In this document: in pieces, positions 7,581-13,813 of the stretch
Layout: each line of letters opens with the position of its first letter
Position numbering within the stretch: position 1 is the stretch's first letter
DNA from: JBBRSC01 sp038245795
GTDB lineage: Bacteria; Actinomycetota; Acidimicrobiia; Acidimicrobiales; Microtrichaceae
DNA: 13,813 bases
Assembly (NCBI GenBank): GCA_038245795.1
Contig: JBBRSC010000068.1
Location: 1-13,813 of the forward strand
Direction: 5' to 3'
The notes under the pieces: generated by a model
The model's database searches: none
What the model was told of the DNA's origin: nothing
What the model saw: only the letters and a program-made list of their open reading frames with translations
Position numbers and translations under genes: made by a program

Positions 7581-8408
7581 CTACCGACGCGATCCTGAAG
7601 TGGATTCAGCGCTGCGCATGACCAACATCGGAGCCCGGCTCGCTCTGCCCCGGCAGAACGCAGCAACCGCCCACGACATCACCACAAGTGCGGTTGCGAC
7701 AAGCGAGGTTGCGACGACGGCGGTGGATGCCGTGCTCCCGGCCACGACTCCCGCAACCATCGCAACGATGCCGAGCACGGCTGACATCATCCGCCTCGAG
7801 CGTCGCTCGTGGTCCTCGAACCATCGATGCACCGATGCGAGTTGGGGAACCGTGTGCACATGAGAGGTCGACAGAATCGCGACGCCCCGAGCAGCGCCGA
7901 ACAACACGCCAAGGCTCACCGCCGCGAACGGGTTGCCCGTGAGCGCGCCGATCAGGACGACGAGATACACACCGGCCGTCATGATGTAGGTGGCGACGCC
8001 GCAACCGATCTGCGCTCCGAATCCGAATCCGTACACCCATGATCGGAACTGGTCGAGCCATTGCTCGTTCACCTGGCGGCGATGGTGGGGGAGCCGTGGA
8101 CCGAGCAGCCGGACGTCACACATCGCGGCAAGTGCCGCGAGGACGGCGATCGCTGCCATTCGTGAATCGATGGACCACTGCGCTGCTTTGACGAGGAGCG
8201 AAATGAGCGCTGCCGCCGTTCCGAGTGCCGCTCCGCCCAGGACTGCGCCGAGGATGAACCACGACGCCGACCACCCGTAGCGTCGTCCCCGTCCCACCTC
8301 GGCGAGGGGCGTGATGGTTGAGAGCATCGACAATCCGCACGGAGACCACGTCGAACGAACCGCAGCGGCGAGCGAGACCACCACTCCGAGCATCACAAGG
8401 TTGGTCAT
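7581..8408 (-). CDS. CcdA/DsbD-like transmembrane thiol-disulfide carrier
   Basis: 275 residues with about six hydrophobic segments. Segment 1 holds 'STWSPCGLSML' (C24 preceded by Pro) and segment 4 holds 'GFGAQIGCGVATYIM' (C136). Paired cysteines in TM1 and TM4 are the hallmark of CcdA and the DsbD membrane core, which carry reducing equivalents across the inner membrane. Two other cysteines (C97, and one near the end of the last segment) are not in the family's active positions. The start ATG 8408 is preceded by GGGGGA at a good distance. The gene is divergent from the mauE-like operon across about 207 nt, so it is probably the redox partner of the MauE and MauD-like proteins there. Similarity is to the fold and cysteine layout; the sequence is divergent from textbook CcdA, so family membership is likely rather than certain. 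Confidence 0.68.
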   Translation of the reverse strand: MTNLVMLGVVVSLAAAVRSTWSPCGLSMLSTITPLAEVGRGRRYGWSASWFILGAVLGGAALGTAAALISLLVKAAQWSIDSRMAAIAVLAALAAMCDVRLLGPRLPHHRRQVNEQWLDQFRSWVYGFGFGAQIGCGVATYIMTAGVYLVVLIGALTGNPFAAVSLGVLFGAARGVAILSTSHVHTVPQLASVHRWFEDHERRSRRMMSAVLGIVAMVAGVVAGSTASTAVVATSLVATALVVMSWAVAAFCRGRASRAPMLVMRSAESTSGSRR

Positions 8409-8615
8409 GGAAGTTCCCCCAGCTCCGAGGCTGCCGCGCGGCCATACGACAGCCTCGTCAGGTTATGGGTGAGCGGCGTGTGTCTGGTTGATGCTGGCCA
8501 ACCCCTGCGTTCTGGGCACCACAAGTTTCGCCATGCGCAACCAAACGCGACAACTTCGCCGGAACGGATGGCCATCCGCGCCTGCCAACGCTTCGCTGGA
8601 TACGTTGAGCGGGCA
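8409..8615. promoter_or_regulatory. Divergent intergenic region, ccdA-like / mauE
   Basis: This gap must contain the promoters of both the ccdA-like gene (leftward) and the mauE operon (rightward). I see no convincing -35/-10 pair. A weak dyad GGTTG-N8-CAACC lies at 8486-8503. The mauE frame is open back to GTG 8469, but those codons are Arg/Pro/His-rich and not membrane-like, so I treat them as leader. Confidence 0.35.
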
Positions 8616-9173
8616 ATGGGGCTGTTGTCGAACGCTGCAACCGTCATCCTGCTCGTGCTGTGCTGGGCTGGATTGGCAAAACTTCGTGACCCGGCACCGC
8701 TTGGAGCGGCGATGCTCTCGTTGGGCTGGCGGATGCCGCGCTCGGGAGTACGAACGCTCGGAGTTGTCGAGATCCTGCTGGCAGTACTCGGAGCGACGTT
8801 CACTCCACCAGTGATCCTTGGAGTGGTCGCAGCGATCCACCTCGGATTCGTCGCCCTCAATGGGAAGATGATGGCTTCGAACACTGCATCGAGCTGTGGT
8901 TGCTTCGGCGCTCGCAAGGCGGCTCCGAGTTGGGTGAGCATCGTCATCAATCTGTTCTCGGCCGGAATCCTCGCCACTGCCGCAACGATTCGAATTGAAC
9001 CCCTACGCCTTGACGACGCTGCCAGCTGGGTTCAGATGACACTCGTTCTGCTGCTGGCGTGGATGACCGTGGCGCTCCACACCAGCGGATCAGACCTTGC
9101 AGCGTCGATGAGGTCGCTACGAAGCCGCCAGGACTGGGCGAATCCAGTCCCCATCGCCGCACGAGGCCGCTGA
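8616..9173 (+). CDS. mauE: MauE-like (DoxX-related) membrane protein
   Basis: 185 residues from ATG 8616. Four to five membrane segments include 'LLVLCWAGLAKLRDP' near the N-terminus, the typical MauE/DoxX opening, and a later 'SSCGCFGA' (C94, C96) in a loop after the third segment. The CGCFG signature with nearby MauD is characteristic of the MauE family (PF07291), which is needed for assembly of the disulfide-rich light chain of methylamine dehydrogenase, probably together with MauD. ATG 8568 is an alternative start adding 16 residues; 8616 was chosen because it begins directly before the first membrane segment. The stop overlaps the next start (TGATG at 9171-9175), so translation of the MauA-like protein is probably coupled. 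Confidence 0.85.
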   Translation: MGLLSNAATVILLVLCWAGLAKLRDPAPLGAAMLSLGWRMPRSGVRTLGVVEILLAVLGATFTPPVILGVVAAIHLGFVALNGKMMASNTASSCGCFGARKAAPSWVSIVINLFSAGILATAATIRIEPLRLDDAASWVQMTLVLLLAWMTVALHTSGSDLAASMRSLRSRQDWANPVPIAARGR

Positions 9174-10399
9174 TGACCGACCTCCTGGGGCGAACAATCG
9201 ATGGAATTTCCCAACGGCTGGGTCGACGTCAGTTCTTGTCGCGATCGACGATGGTGGCAACAGCGTTGGTAGCGGCGCCCGCCACCTTCGCGCTTCGCCC
9301 AGGGTCGGCCTACGCCGCTGTCTGCCAATGCCAGGGGAGCGCGTGTTCGTGTGGCTCGTTGTGCTGCGACGGCTACACCGAGATGTGTTGCACGCTGACC
9401 GGATCGAACTCGTGCCCCGGTGGAACGGTCGTTGCGGGCTGGTGGAAGGTCGACGGCTCGCAGTTCTGCGGCGGACAGGCCCGCTACTACATGGACTGCA
9501 ACGCTCAATGCGGAGCGTGTGGTGGTTCTGGCGGCACATGTGACGGTCGGTGCAGCGGCACGCCGTGCGGCTGCGCCAACGGGTCGTGTTCCAACCGCAA
9601 GGCCGGCTGCACGCGCTTCCGCTACGGCCAATGCCATCAAGACATTCCGCTGCTCGGACCGATCGTGTGTCGAGTCGTCACCTGCGCACCGCCATGGACG
9701 GTCGACCCGGCGTGCGGAACCTCCGCCCGGACTGACAACAACACAAGGACTCACAACCGAGAGTGTCTGACCGAACCGTTCGGATCGGTCGATGGTGCGT
9801 CCGTCGAGGGTGCCGACCTCGTCGTCTCGGGATGGGCAATCCCCCAGGATGGTGGCAGCGCAGGATGCGACGCCGTGATCTCCATCGATCTTCGCGACGT
9901 CGCCAGAGTGCCCTCGTTCGAGAATCGGCCAGACGTCGCCGCCGCCTACCCGGCTTTTGGTGCAAGTCGGGGCTTCGTCGCCCGCGTTCCTCTGAACTAC
10001 GGCCCACATCTCATCTGCATCAGGGCCATCGACCGCGCCAACGGCCGTCAGAAATTCCTTGGGGTCACGACGGCGTTGGTGCCAGCCCCGTTCGGAGCGC
10101 TCGACACAGTGCTCGCCACGGCACCGGGCAAGATCCAGGTCGTCGGATGGGCGCTCGATCCTGCCAACCAGACCGCACCGGCGACGGTACGGATCACGGT
10201 CGATGGTGCGATCGTTGCTGAGGTGTCCGCTGCGTCCGATCGCCCCGACGTCGGCGCTGGAGTTGCAGGCGCTGGATCTGCACATGGCCTCGTGGCAGAT
10301 CTCAACGTTGCTCCCGGAACCCACCAAGTGTGCGCCGAGATCGTCGGCCAACGAGGAGGATCCTTTCCGCTCGGTTGCCAACAGGTCACCGTCGAATGA
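9173..10399 (+). CDS. Tat-exported, cysteine-rich methylamine dehydrogenase light chain-like protein
   Basis: 408 residues. A Tat signal peptide ('GRRQFLSRS' at 17-25, hydrophobic stretch to about 41, 'AYA' end near 48) is followed by a MauA-like domain (about 49-200) with 24 cysteines. It shows 'GSNSCPGGTVVAGWWKVDGS' (77-96) and 'RYYMDC' (104-109), matching the MauA block around the first TTQ tryptophan. Where Paracoccus MauA has the second TTQ tryptophan ('IIWC', recalled), this protein has 'PIVC' (163-166), so a TTQ cofactor looks unlikely. Residues 202-300 and 306-408 are two copies of a beta domain ('PFGS/AxD', 'GWAxxP', 'RPDV', 'C') with two cysteines each, giving 28 mature cysteines in all. 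Start ATG 9173 follows GAGG at 6 nt and overlaps the mauE stop. It lies between mauE and a mauD-like gene, which likely serve its folding. No heavy chain gene is nearby. Confidence 0.82.
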   Translation: MTDLLGRTIDGISQRLGRRQFLSRSTMVATALVAAPATFALRPGSAYAAVCQCQGSACSCGSLCCDGYTEMCCTLTGSNSCPGGTVVAGWWKVDGSQFCGGQARYYMDCNAQCGACGGSGGTCDGRCSGTPCGCANGSCSNRKAGCTRFRYGQCHQDIPLLGPIVCRVVTCAPPWTVDPACGTSARTDNNTRTHNRECLTEPFGSVDGASVEGADLVVSGWAIPQDGGSAGCDAVISIDLRDVARVPSFENRPDVAAAYPAFGASRGFVARVPLNYGPHLICIRAIDRANGRQKFLGVTTALVPAPFGALDTVLATAPGKIQVVGWALDPANQTAPATVRITVDGAIVAEVSAASDRPDVGAGVAGAGSAHGLVADLNVAPGTHQVCAEIVGQRGGSFPLGCQQVTVE

Positions 10400-10454
10400 C
10401 CGATCATCAACACGCTGCGGCCCAGGACGGTTCGCAGCGCAACTGGAGAACAAC

Positions 10455-11240
10455 ATGACCCTCATTGTCGGAACGCTGGTGATCATCGTGGCTCTGCTGA
10501 GTGTCCTCGTGGTGGGTCTCTTGCGGAGCCATGCCGAGATTGTCCGTGCGCTCCACGACCTTGGAGTGAACCTCGATCCTGATGCGCCCGACGGGACCTT
10601 CCGGGCGACCGCCTCCGAGCCGGGAGCGATTCGTCGACCGATGGTGTCCGACGTGGGGCCCGCCTCAACCGTTGACGGTGTCCTGGCTCCCACGAGTGGT
10701 CGGCTGGTCGTTGCGCACGATCTGGCTGGTGCAACTCCCGATGGTGGTGCAGCGGTGGTATCGATGTCGGGCCGACCAGGCCTGACCCTGGTCGCATTTC
10801 TGTCCACCGGCTGCGGCACCTGCGCCGACTTCTGGTCGGCGTTCCGCACGGCGCCCACAATCGGCGGATCGCCGGTGAGGTTGATCATCGTGACGCACTC
10901 ACCGGCGGCCGAGAGTCCGAGTTCGGTCGCCGAGCTCGCTCCTGAGAACGGGTTGGTCGTGATGAGCGACGAAGCGTTCGATGACCACGGCGTTGCGGCC
11001 GCACCGTATTTCGTCCTCGTCGACGGCGCCGACGCCTCGGTGATCGGCGAAGGATCTGCAGCGGGGTGGGTGCAACTGAAGGCCTTGCTCCAACGCGCCG
11101 CGGCCGATGCGGGTTGGGCAGCGGACCGACGTTCGCGTCGGGACCTGCTGAACGCAGGAGCGAGGCGACGCCAGGTGGATCATGCGCTGGCCGAGGCTGG
11201 CATCTTCCCCGGCGATCCCAGCCTCACCCCCGAGCAGTGA
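10455..11240 (+). CDS. MauD/TlpA-like membrane-anchored thioredoxin-fold protein
   Basis: 261 residues from ATG 10455, preceded by GGAG at 6 nt. One N-terminal membrane segment (about 2-23) is followed by a linker and a thioredoxin-like domain (about 80-235) with 'VAFLSTGCGTCADFW'. The active site C120-G-T-C123 sits at the end of the first strand as in MauD/TlpA proteins, and a later 'APYFVLVDG' resembles the thioredoxin Pro loop. In mau clusters MauD is a periplasmic thiol-disulfide protein needed for a stable light chain. Here the gene follows the MauA-like gene by 55 nt and overlaps the next gene by 4 nt (GTGA). The anchored redox domain should face outside the membrane. An Arg-rich C-terminal tail follows the domain. 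I infer a role in forming or shuffling disulfides of the MauA-like protein, fed by the MauE and CcdA-like partners. Confidence 0.82.
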   Translation: MTLIVGTLVIIVALLSVLVVGLLRSHAEIVRALHDLGVNLDPDAPDGTFRATASEPGAIRRPMVSDVGPASTVDGVLAPTSGRLVVAHDLAGATPDGGAAVVSMSGRPGLTLVAFLSTGCGTCADFWSAFRTAPTIGGSPVRLIIVTHSPAAESPSSVAELAPENGLVVMSDEAFDDHGVAAAPYFVLVDGADASVIGEGSAAGWVQLKALLQRAAADAGWAADRRSRRDLLNAGARRRQVDHALAEAGIFPGDPSLTPEQ

Positions 11241-11728
11241 CCGTTCTCGCCGCCCACGGCTTCGCGCTGACGGTGCCGCCCGGCTGGGACGCGCGGATCC
11301 GGCTGCCGGTCGCGCAGAGTGTGTCTGCTCCACCCTCGATGCGTACCGACGAGGTGGTCCCGATGGGCGGCACAACCAATCCGATCCTTCACGCCACCAC
11401 CATCACGTTGCCGGCGGTGGTTGGCGACTATGGGGGAGGCGCTGTCGAGCACCTCGGACCACACGATGCCTTCGTGGCGGTCGTTGGCTTCGATGTCGAA
11501 GCGGCGGCGACCGCGTTGTTCGGACGGCAGGGTCTCCCGACTCTCCGGGACGCGAACTTCCGTCCGGCGACCCAACAACGAGTACTTGCCGGCGCCAGCG
11601 GCACTCAATCGTTCTTTCAAGCAGCCAACCGGCCGTACTGCCTCTACGTGGTTGTGGGGCGACATGCGCTTCGACGCTCAGTGATTCCCCGATGCAACGA
11701 ACTGCTTCGCGGCCTCCGCTTCACCTGA
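11237..11728 (+). CDS. Small conserved-looking protein of unknown function, last gene of the mau-like operon
   Basis: 163 residues from GTG 11237, which overlaps the mauD-like stop by 4 nt (GTGA), so expression is coupled. I do not recognise the family with confidence. It opens with 'HGFALTVPPGWDARI', a phrase seen in small beta-rich proteins of the PsbP/LpqN/DUF1795 kind. It continues with 'ILHATTITLPAVVGDYGGGAV', a 'DAFVAVVGFD' strand, and a C-terminal 'QSFFQAANRPYCLYVVVG' strand. No signal peptide, membrane segment or metal motif is visible, so it is probably cytoplasmic unless exported by another route. It has only two cysteines ('PYC' and 'PRC' near the end), unlike its exported neighbour. 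Position alone links it to the cassette. Confidence 0.75.
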   Translation: MTVLAAHGFALTVPPGWDARIRLPVAQSVSAPPSMRTDEVVPMGGTTNPILHATTITLPAVVGDYGGGAVEHLGPHDAFVAVVGFDVEAAATALFGRQGLPTLRDANFRPATQQRVLAGASGTQSFFQAANRPYCLYVVVGRHALRRSVIPRCNELLRGLRFT

Positions 11729-11761
11729 ACGCCAGACAAGTCCCGGCCTCCCACCGACCCT

Positions 11762-11783
11762 GCCGGCAATCGTCGTTGCTGGC
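11762..11783. terminator. Hairpin between convergent mau-like operon and RCC1 gene
   Basis: GCCGGCAA (11762-11769) and TTGCTGGC (11776-11783) form an 8-bp stem with one G-T wobble and a 6-nt loop. It lies in the 120-nt gap between two convergent units, so it could end transcription from both sides. There is no T-tract. Confidence 0.45.
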
Positions 11784-11848
11784 CCCCACCGACACCTCGA
11801 TCGCGTCTGAGTCACAGGTCGAGAGGAGAACTGATCAACAGCGGAGCC

Positions 11849-12556
11849 TCAGCTCGTGAGCACTTGAGTCGGCACCGACGCTGAGGTCGTCGTTCCAGTT
11901 CCGAGACGACCTTCTCGGTTGTTACCCCAGCACATGACTGTTCCGCTTTCGAGCACTGCGCACGAATGCTCGGTGCTGACGTCGATCGAAGCAGCCGTGG
12001 TGATGTTCGACACCGCAGCCGGGGTCAACGAGTCGGTGGTCGTGCCGTTTCCGAGTCGCCCAGCGAAATTGCCACCCCAGCACTTGATCGTTCCGCTCGA
12101 CTGTATTGCGCACGTGTGGGCTGCGCCCGCGGCAACCTTGGTGACCGCCGTGGGACCCGGCAAGGCGACGGGAGTCTGAGCGTCGACGGTGGTTCCGTCT
12201 CCAAGTTGGCCGAGGTAGTTGAAGCCCCAGCACTTGATGAGCGCTGCCCCGGTGATTGCGCACGTGTGTTGGTCGCCAGCTACAACATCCTCGACGAAAC
12301 CAACCGCAGTGACTGGGCTCAACGAGTCAATGGTCGTGCCGTTTCCGAGTTGCCCGACGTTGTTACCGCCCCAGCAATACGCGGCTCCCAGCGTCGACCG
12401 AGTACAGGTGTGGTAGGAGCCAGCGCTGATCCGACTCGACAGCGGCAGAGCTGCAACGACCACCGGCGTCGTGCGTTGGTCCGTCGTGCCATCACCCAAC
12501 TGTCCGTACTGGTTGCTGCCCCAGCACTTGGCTCCGCCCGTGCTCAAGAGAGCGCA
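11849..12556 (-). pseudogene. RCC1-repeat protein, C-terminal part after a frameshift (repeats 3-7)
   Basis: This is the continuation of the RCC1 lipoprotein in the -1-shifted frame. It reads 'CALLSTGGAKCWGSNQYGQLGDGTT' in phase with the repeat broken off at 12544, then four further full repeats. Each has an (H)TC or HSC strand, a 'KCWG-N-GQLG(N/D)GTT' turn and a valine-rich strand (conserved 'YHTC', 'QHTC', 'AHTC', 'EHSC'). With the upstream part this makes seven repeats, the number expected for one seven-bladed propeller. No start codon or ribosome binding site of its own is evident, so it can be made only if the frameshift is a sequencing error or is bypassed. The repeats are intact to the TGA at 11849-11851, so the break is recent or artificial. 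Confidence 0.75.
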
Positions 12557-13155
12557 GTGTGGAACGCCCCGGCGGTGAGTGCGACGGCGCCCGTCAGTCC
12601 GATGACCAACACCGGACTGGCTTGACCGCTTGAGGTCGTGCCGTTTCCAATCTGTCCGCTGTTGTTGTAGCCCCAGCACTTGGCGGCGCCCAGCGCCACA
12701 ATCACACACGTGTGCTGGCTACCGACTGCGATGTCGGTGGCCCCCACGATGCCGGGGACGACAACGGCGACCAAGGAGTCGTCGATGAATCCCGTCCCCA
12801 ACAAATTGCCGCGTCCCCAACACTTGACCGTTCCGGCAACCATCAACGCGCACGAGTGGAATGAACCCAACGCCACCTTGGCCACCCCGGTCAAGGGGAC
12901 TCCTGCCGGAGGAGCGGCGACGGTCGTCGACGTCGTGGTTCGAGCTTGAAGGATGGCGATGACGAGCTGAGCGACCTGAGCTTTGGTGGCGATGCGCACC
13001 CAACGCCCGTTGGTGCACTTCAGCACATAGGTGGCATCGGCCCCGAAGTCCGTGGTTCGACATTTCGCGCCAGCGCGAACTCCGTTCTGGCAACCAGACA
13101 CGCCGACGATCGCCACCAATGCCACGATGCCAACACTCAACCGGACACGACTCAT
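12544..13155 (-). pseudogene. RCC1-repeat lipoprotein, N-terminal part, ending prematurely at a frameshift
   Basis: The frame starts at ATG 13155, with AGGAG 7 nt upstream; ATG 13158 is also possible. The signal peptide has a lipobox, 'GVSGC' with Cys22, predicting a lipid-anchored exported protein. A short Cys-containing segment ('KCRTTDFG' to 'LKCTNGRW') and a Thr-rich linker lead into RCC1 repeats 1-2 ('FHSCALM', 'VKCWG'; 'QHTCVIV', 'AKCWG') and the start of repeat 3. There 'GAFHT' runs into 'ALS' and a stop instead of the expected 'GAFHTCALLSTGG'. One base is missing between 12557 and 12556 (minus strand CACAC^TGCGCT; CACACNTGC would restore HTC). The full product would be about 435 residues. 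Bacterial RCC1 propellers are usually binding modules; the partner is unknown. Confidence 0.78.
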
Positions 13156-13178
13156 CATTTGGCTCCTCTGCGGCTGAA

Positions 13179-13191
13179 CAACCGTGGGTTG
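13179..13191 (-). terminator. Small hairpin between methyltransferase and RCC1 genes
   Basis: CAACC (13179-13183) and GGTTG (13187-13191) pair perfectly with a 3-nt loop in the 66-nt gap between two minus-strand genes. It could attenuate read-through from the methyltransferase gene. It is short and may be chance. Confidence 0.25.
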
Positions 13192-13224
13192 AGGGTATCG
13201 GCGACGGAGCGAATTCAGGCGGAT

Positions 13225-13813
13225 CTATAGCCGGTCGCGTTCGGGCCAGAACCCGACGATGGGCTCATCGACTCCGCCAGCGGCATAGGCGGCGAGACGA
13301 GTCAAGGCCCCCGCCGATCCGAGATCGATCACGTCGAAGCAGATGTCACGCCCAGCGGAACGCACTGCATGATCGCCTTCGCTCGACGGTTTCGGAAGCT
13401 CGGTCGTGAGGACGACCAGCGGAGTGGGTTTGTTCGCCAACGCGGCGGCGCGGCCGAGGGCACGCCAGACGACATCGTTGCGGGTCATTCCGCCGCGGTA
13501 CATCACGTTCGGTCCGGCCACATCGAACCACCAGGTTGCGCCGGCCTGATCGGTCGCCTCGAACCCCACCGACACGCCGGTGCCGCGAATGCGACGGTTG
13601 GTCCCCACGATCGTGAACCCAGCCGCCTCGATCGTGTGCTCGGCGACCCTCGGCGCCGCTAGGTCGCTGACTCGAGCCGGATCCTCCGGCTGTCCGAGCC
13701 GTTCGGCCACCCGTCCGCGGGCGATGTCGGCGTAGGCCGGATCCAAGTCGTACCCGACGTAACGGCGTCCCAGACCGGCGGCGGCCACCAGCGTGGAGCC
13801 ACTTCCCATGAAG
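13225..13813 (-). CDS. DNA methyltransferase (N4-cytosine/N6-adenine class), C-terminal part, 5' partial
   Basis: The frame is open to the window edge and reads 'FMGSGSTLVAAAGLGRRYVGYDLDPAYADIARGRV'-like sequence in two blocks: 'FMGSGST' (SAM-binding motif I of beta-type amino-methyltransferases, usually DPFxGSGT) and 'GYDLDPAYADIA' (motif II acidic residue). The ATG at 13809 lies inside motif I, so it is not the start; the catalytic (D/N/S)PP(Y/W) motif must lie upstream of the window. After motif II comes a long extra C-terminal region ('TWWFDVAGPNVMYRGGMTR', 'NDVVWRALGRAAAL', 'PLVVLTTELPKPSSEGD', 'FDVIDL') resembling an alpha/beta nuclease-like or target-handling domain. Its function is not assignable from the sequence. 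Target specificity is unknown. Confidence 0.82.
   Translation of the reverse strand, partial: FMGSGSTLVAAAGLGRRYVGYDLDPAYADIARGRVAERLGQPEDPARVSDLAAPRVAEHTIEAAGFTIVGTNRRIRGTGVSVGFEATDQAGATWWFDVAGPNVMYRGGMTRNDVVWRALGRAAALANKPTPLVVLTTELPKPSSEGDHAVRSAGRDICFDVIDLGSAGALTRLAAYAAGGVDEPIVGFWPERDRL

Noticed and set aside
7473..7598. 41-codon GTG frame on the plus strand, divergent from merR
   Set aside because: Its first half looks mildly coding-like, but it has no ribosome site, no family match and contains the perfect hairpin at 7514-7530.
9032..10888. 618-codon open frame on the minus strand across the mau-like genes
   Set aside because: Arg/Ser/Pro-rich composition with no recognisable domain, and the plus strand carries clear Tat, MauA-like and MauD-like proteins. 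Long antisense frames are usual in high-GC DNA.
12544..12709. Separate start for the C-terminal RCC1 fragment
   Set aside because: Codons upstream of 12556 in that frame are not RCC1-like, and no start codon with a ribosome site is seen.
11849..13155. Periodic DNA repeat or CRISPR-like pattern
   Set aside because: The periodicity is explained by RCC1 protein repeats with diverged codons; there are no identical repeats or spacers.

Overview
The window looks like chromosomal DNA from a high-GC actinobacterium. The cues are strong G/C bias at third codon positions, a mycothiol-type DinB/TIGR03086 remnant, a Tat-exported MauA-like protein, and gene styles common in Acidimicrobiia. That class-level placement is an inference from gene style, not from a marker gene. 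There are no rRNA or tRNA genes, insertion sequences, CRISPR arrays or phage genes that I can support.

Layout. (1) Bases 1-644 (+) are the 3' end of a CocE/NonD-type serine hydrolase with a C-terminal membrane anchor. (2) Bases ~645-1126 hold a decayed TIGR03086 (maleylpyruvate isomerase/DinB-like) remnant with an internal deletion. (3) Bases 1127-2572 (+) are an FAD-dependent oxidoreductase of the fumarate reductase/ketosteroid dehydrogenase type. It converges with, and overlaps by 40 nt, a large minus-strand c-di-GMP protein (GAF-GGDEF-PAS-GGDEF-EAL, 2533-5313). (4) A minus-strand pair follows: a MerR-type regulator (6647-7429) overlapping by 8 nt a divergent GH1-like protein (5404-6654) whose glycone-pocket residues are mostly replaced.

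(5) Bases 7581-11728 are the most interesting part, a small mau-like cassette. A CcdA-like membrane protein (minus) stands divergent to a plus-strand operon. The operon encodes MauE, a Tat-exported cysteine-rich MauA (methylamine dehydrogenase light chain)-like protein with two extra C-terminal repeat domains, a membrane-anchored MauD-like thioredoxin with a CGTC site, and a small unknown protein coupled by a 4-nt overlap. No heavy chain, MauG or amicyanin gene is present. The second tryptophan of the TTQ cofactor seems to be missing from the MauA-like protein. My reading is a dedicated oxidative-folding relay (CcdA, MauE, MauD-like) serving one secreted protein with 28 mature cysteines, whose role is probably not methylamine oxidation.

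(6) Bases 11849-13158 (-) are a secreted RCC1-repeat lipoprotein with seven repeats, broken by a single-base frameshift in repeat 3. (7) Bases 13225-13813 (-) are the 3' part of a DNA methyltransferase with a conserved-looking C-terminal extension, cut by the window edge.
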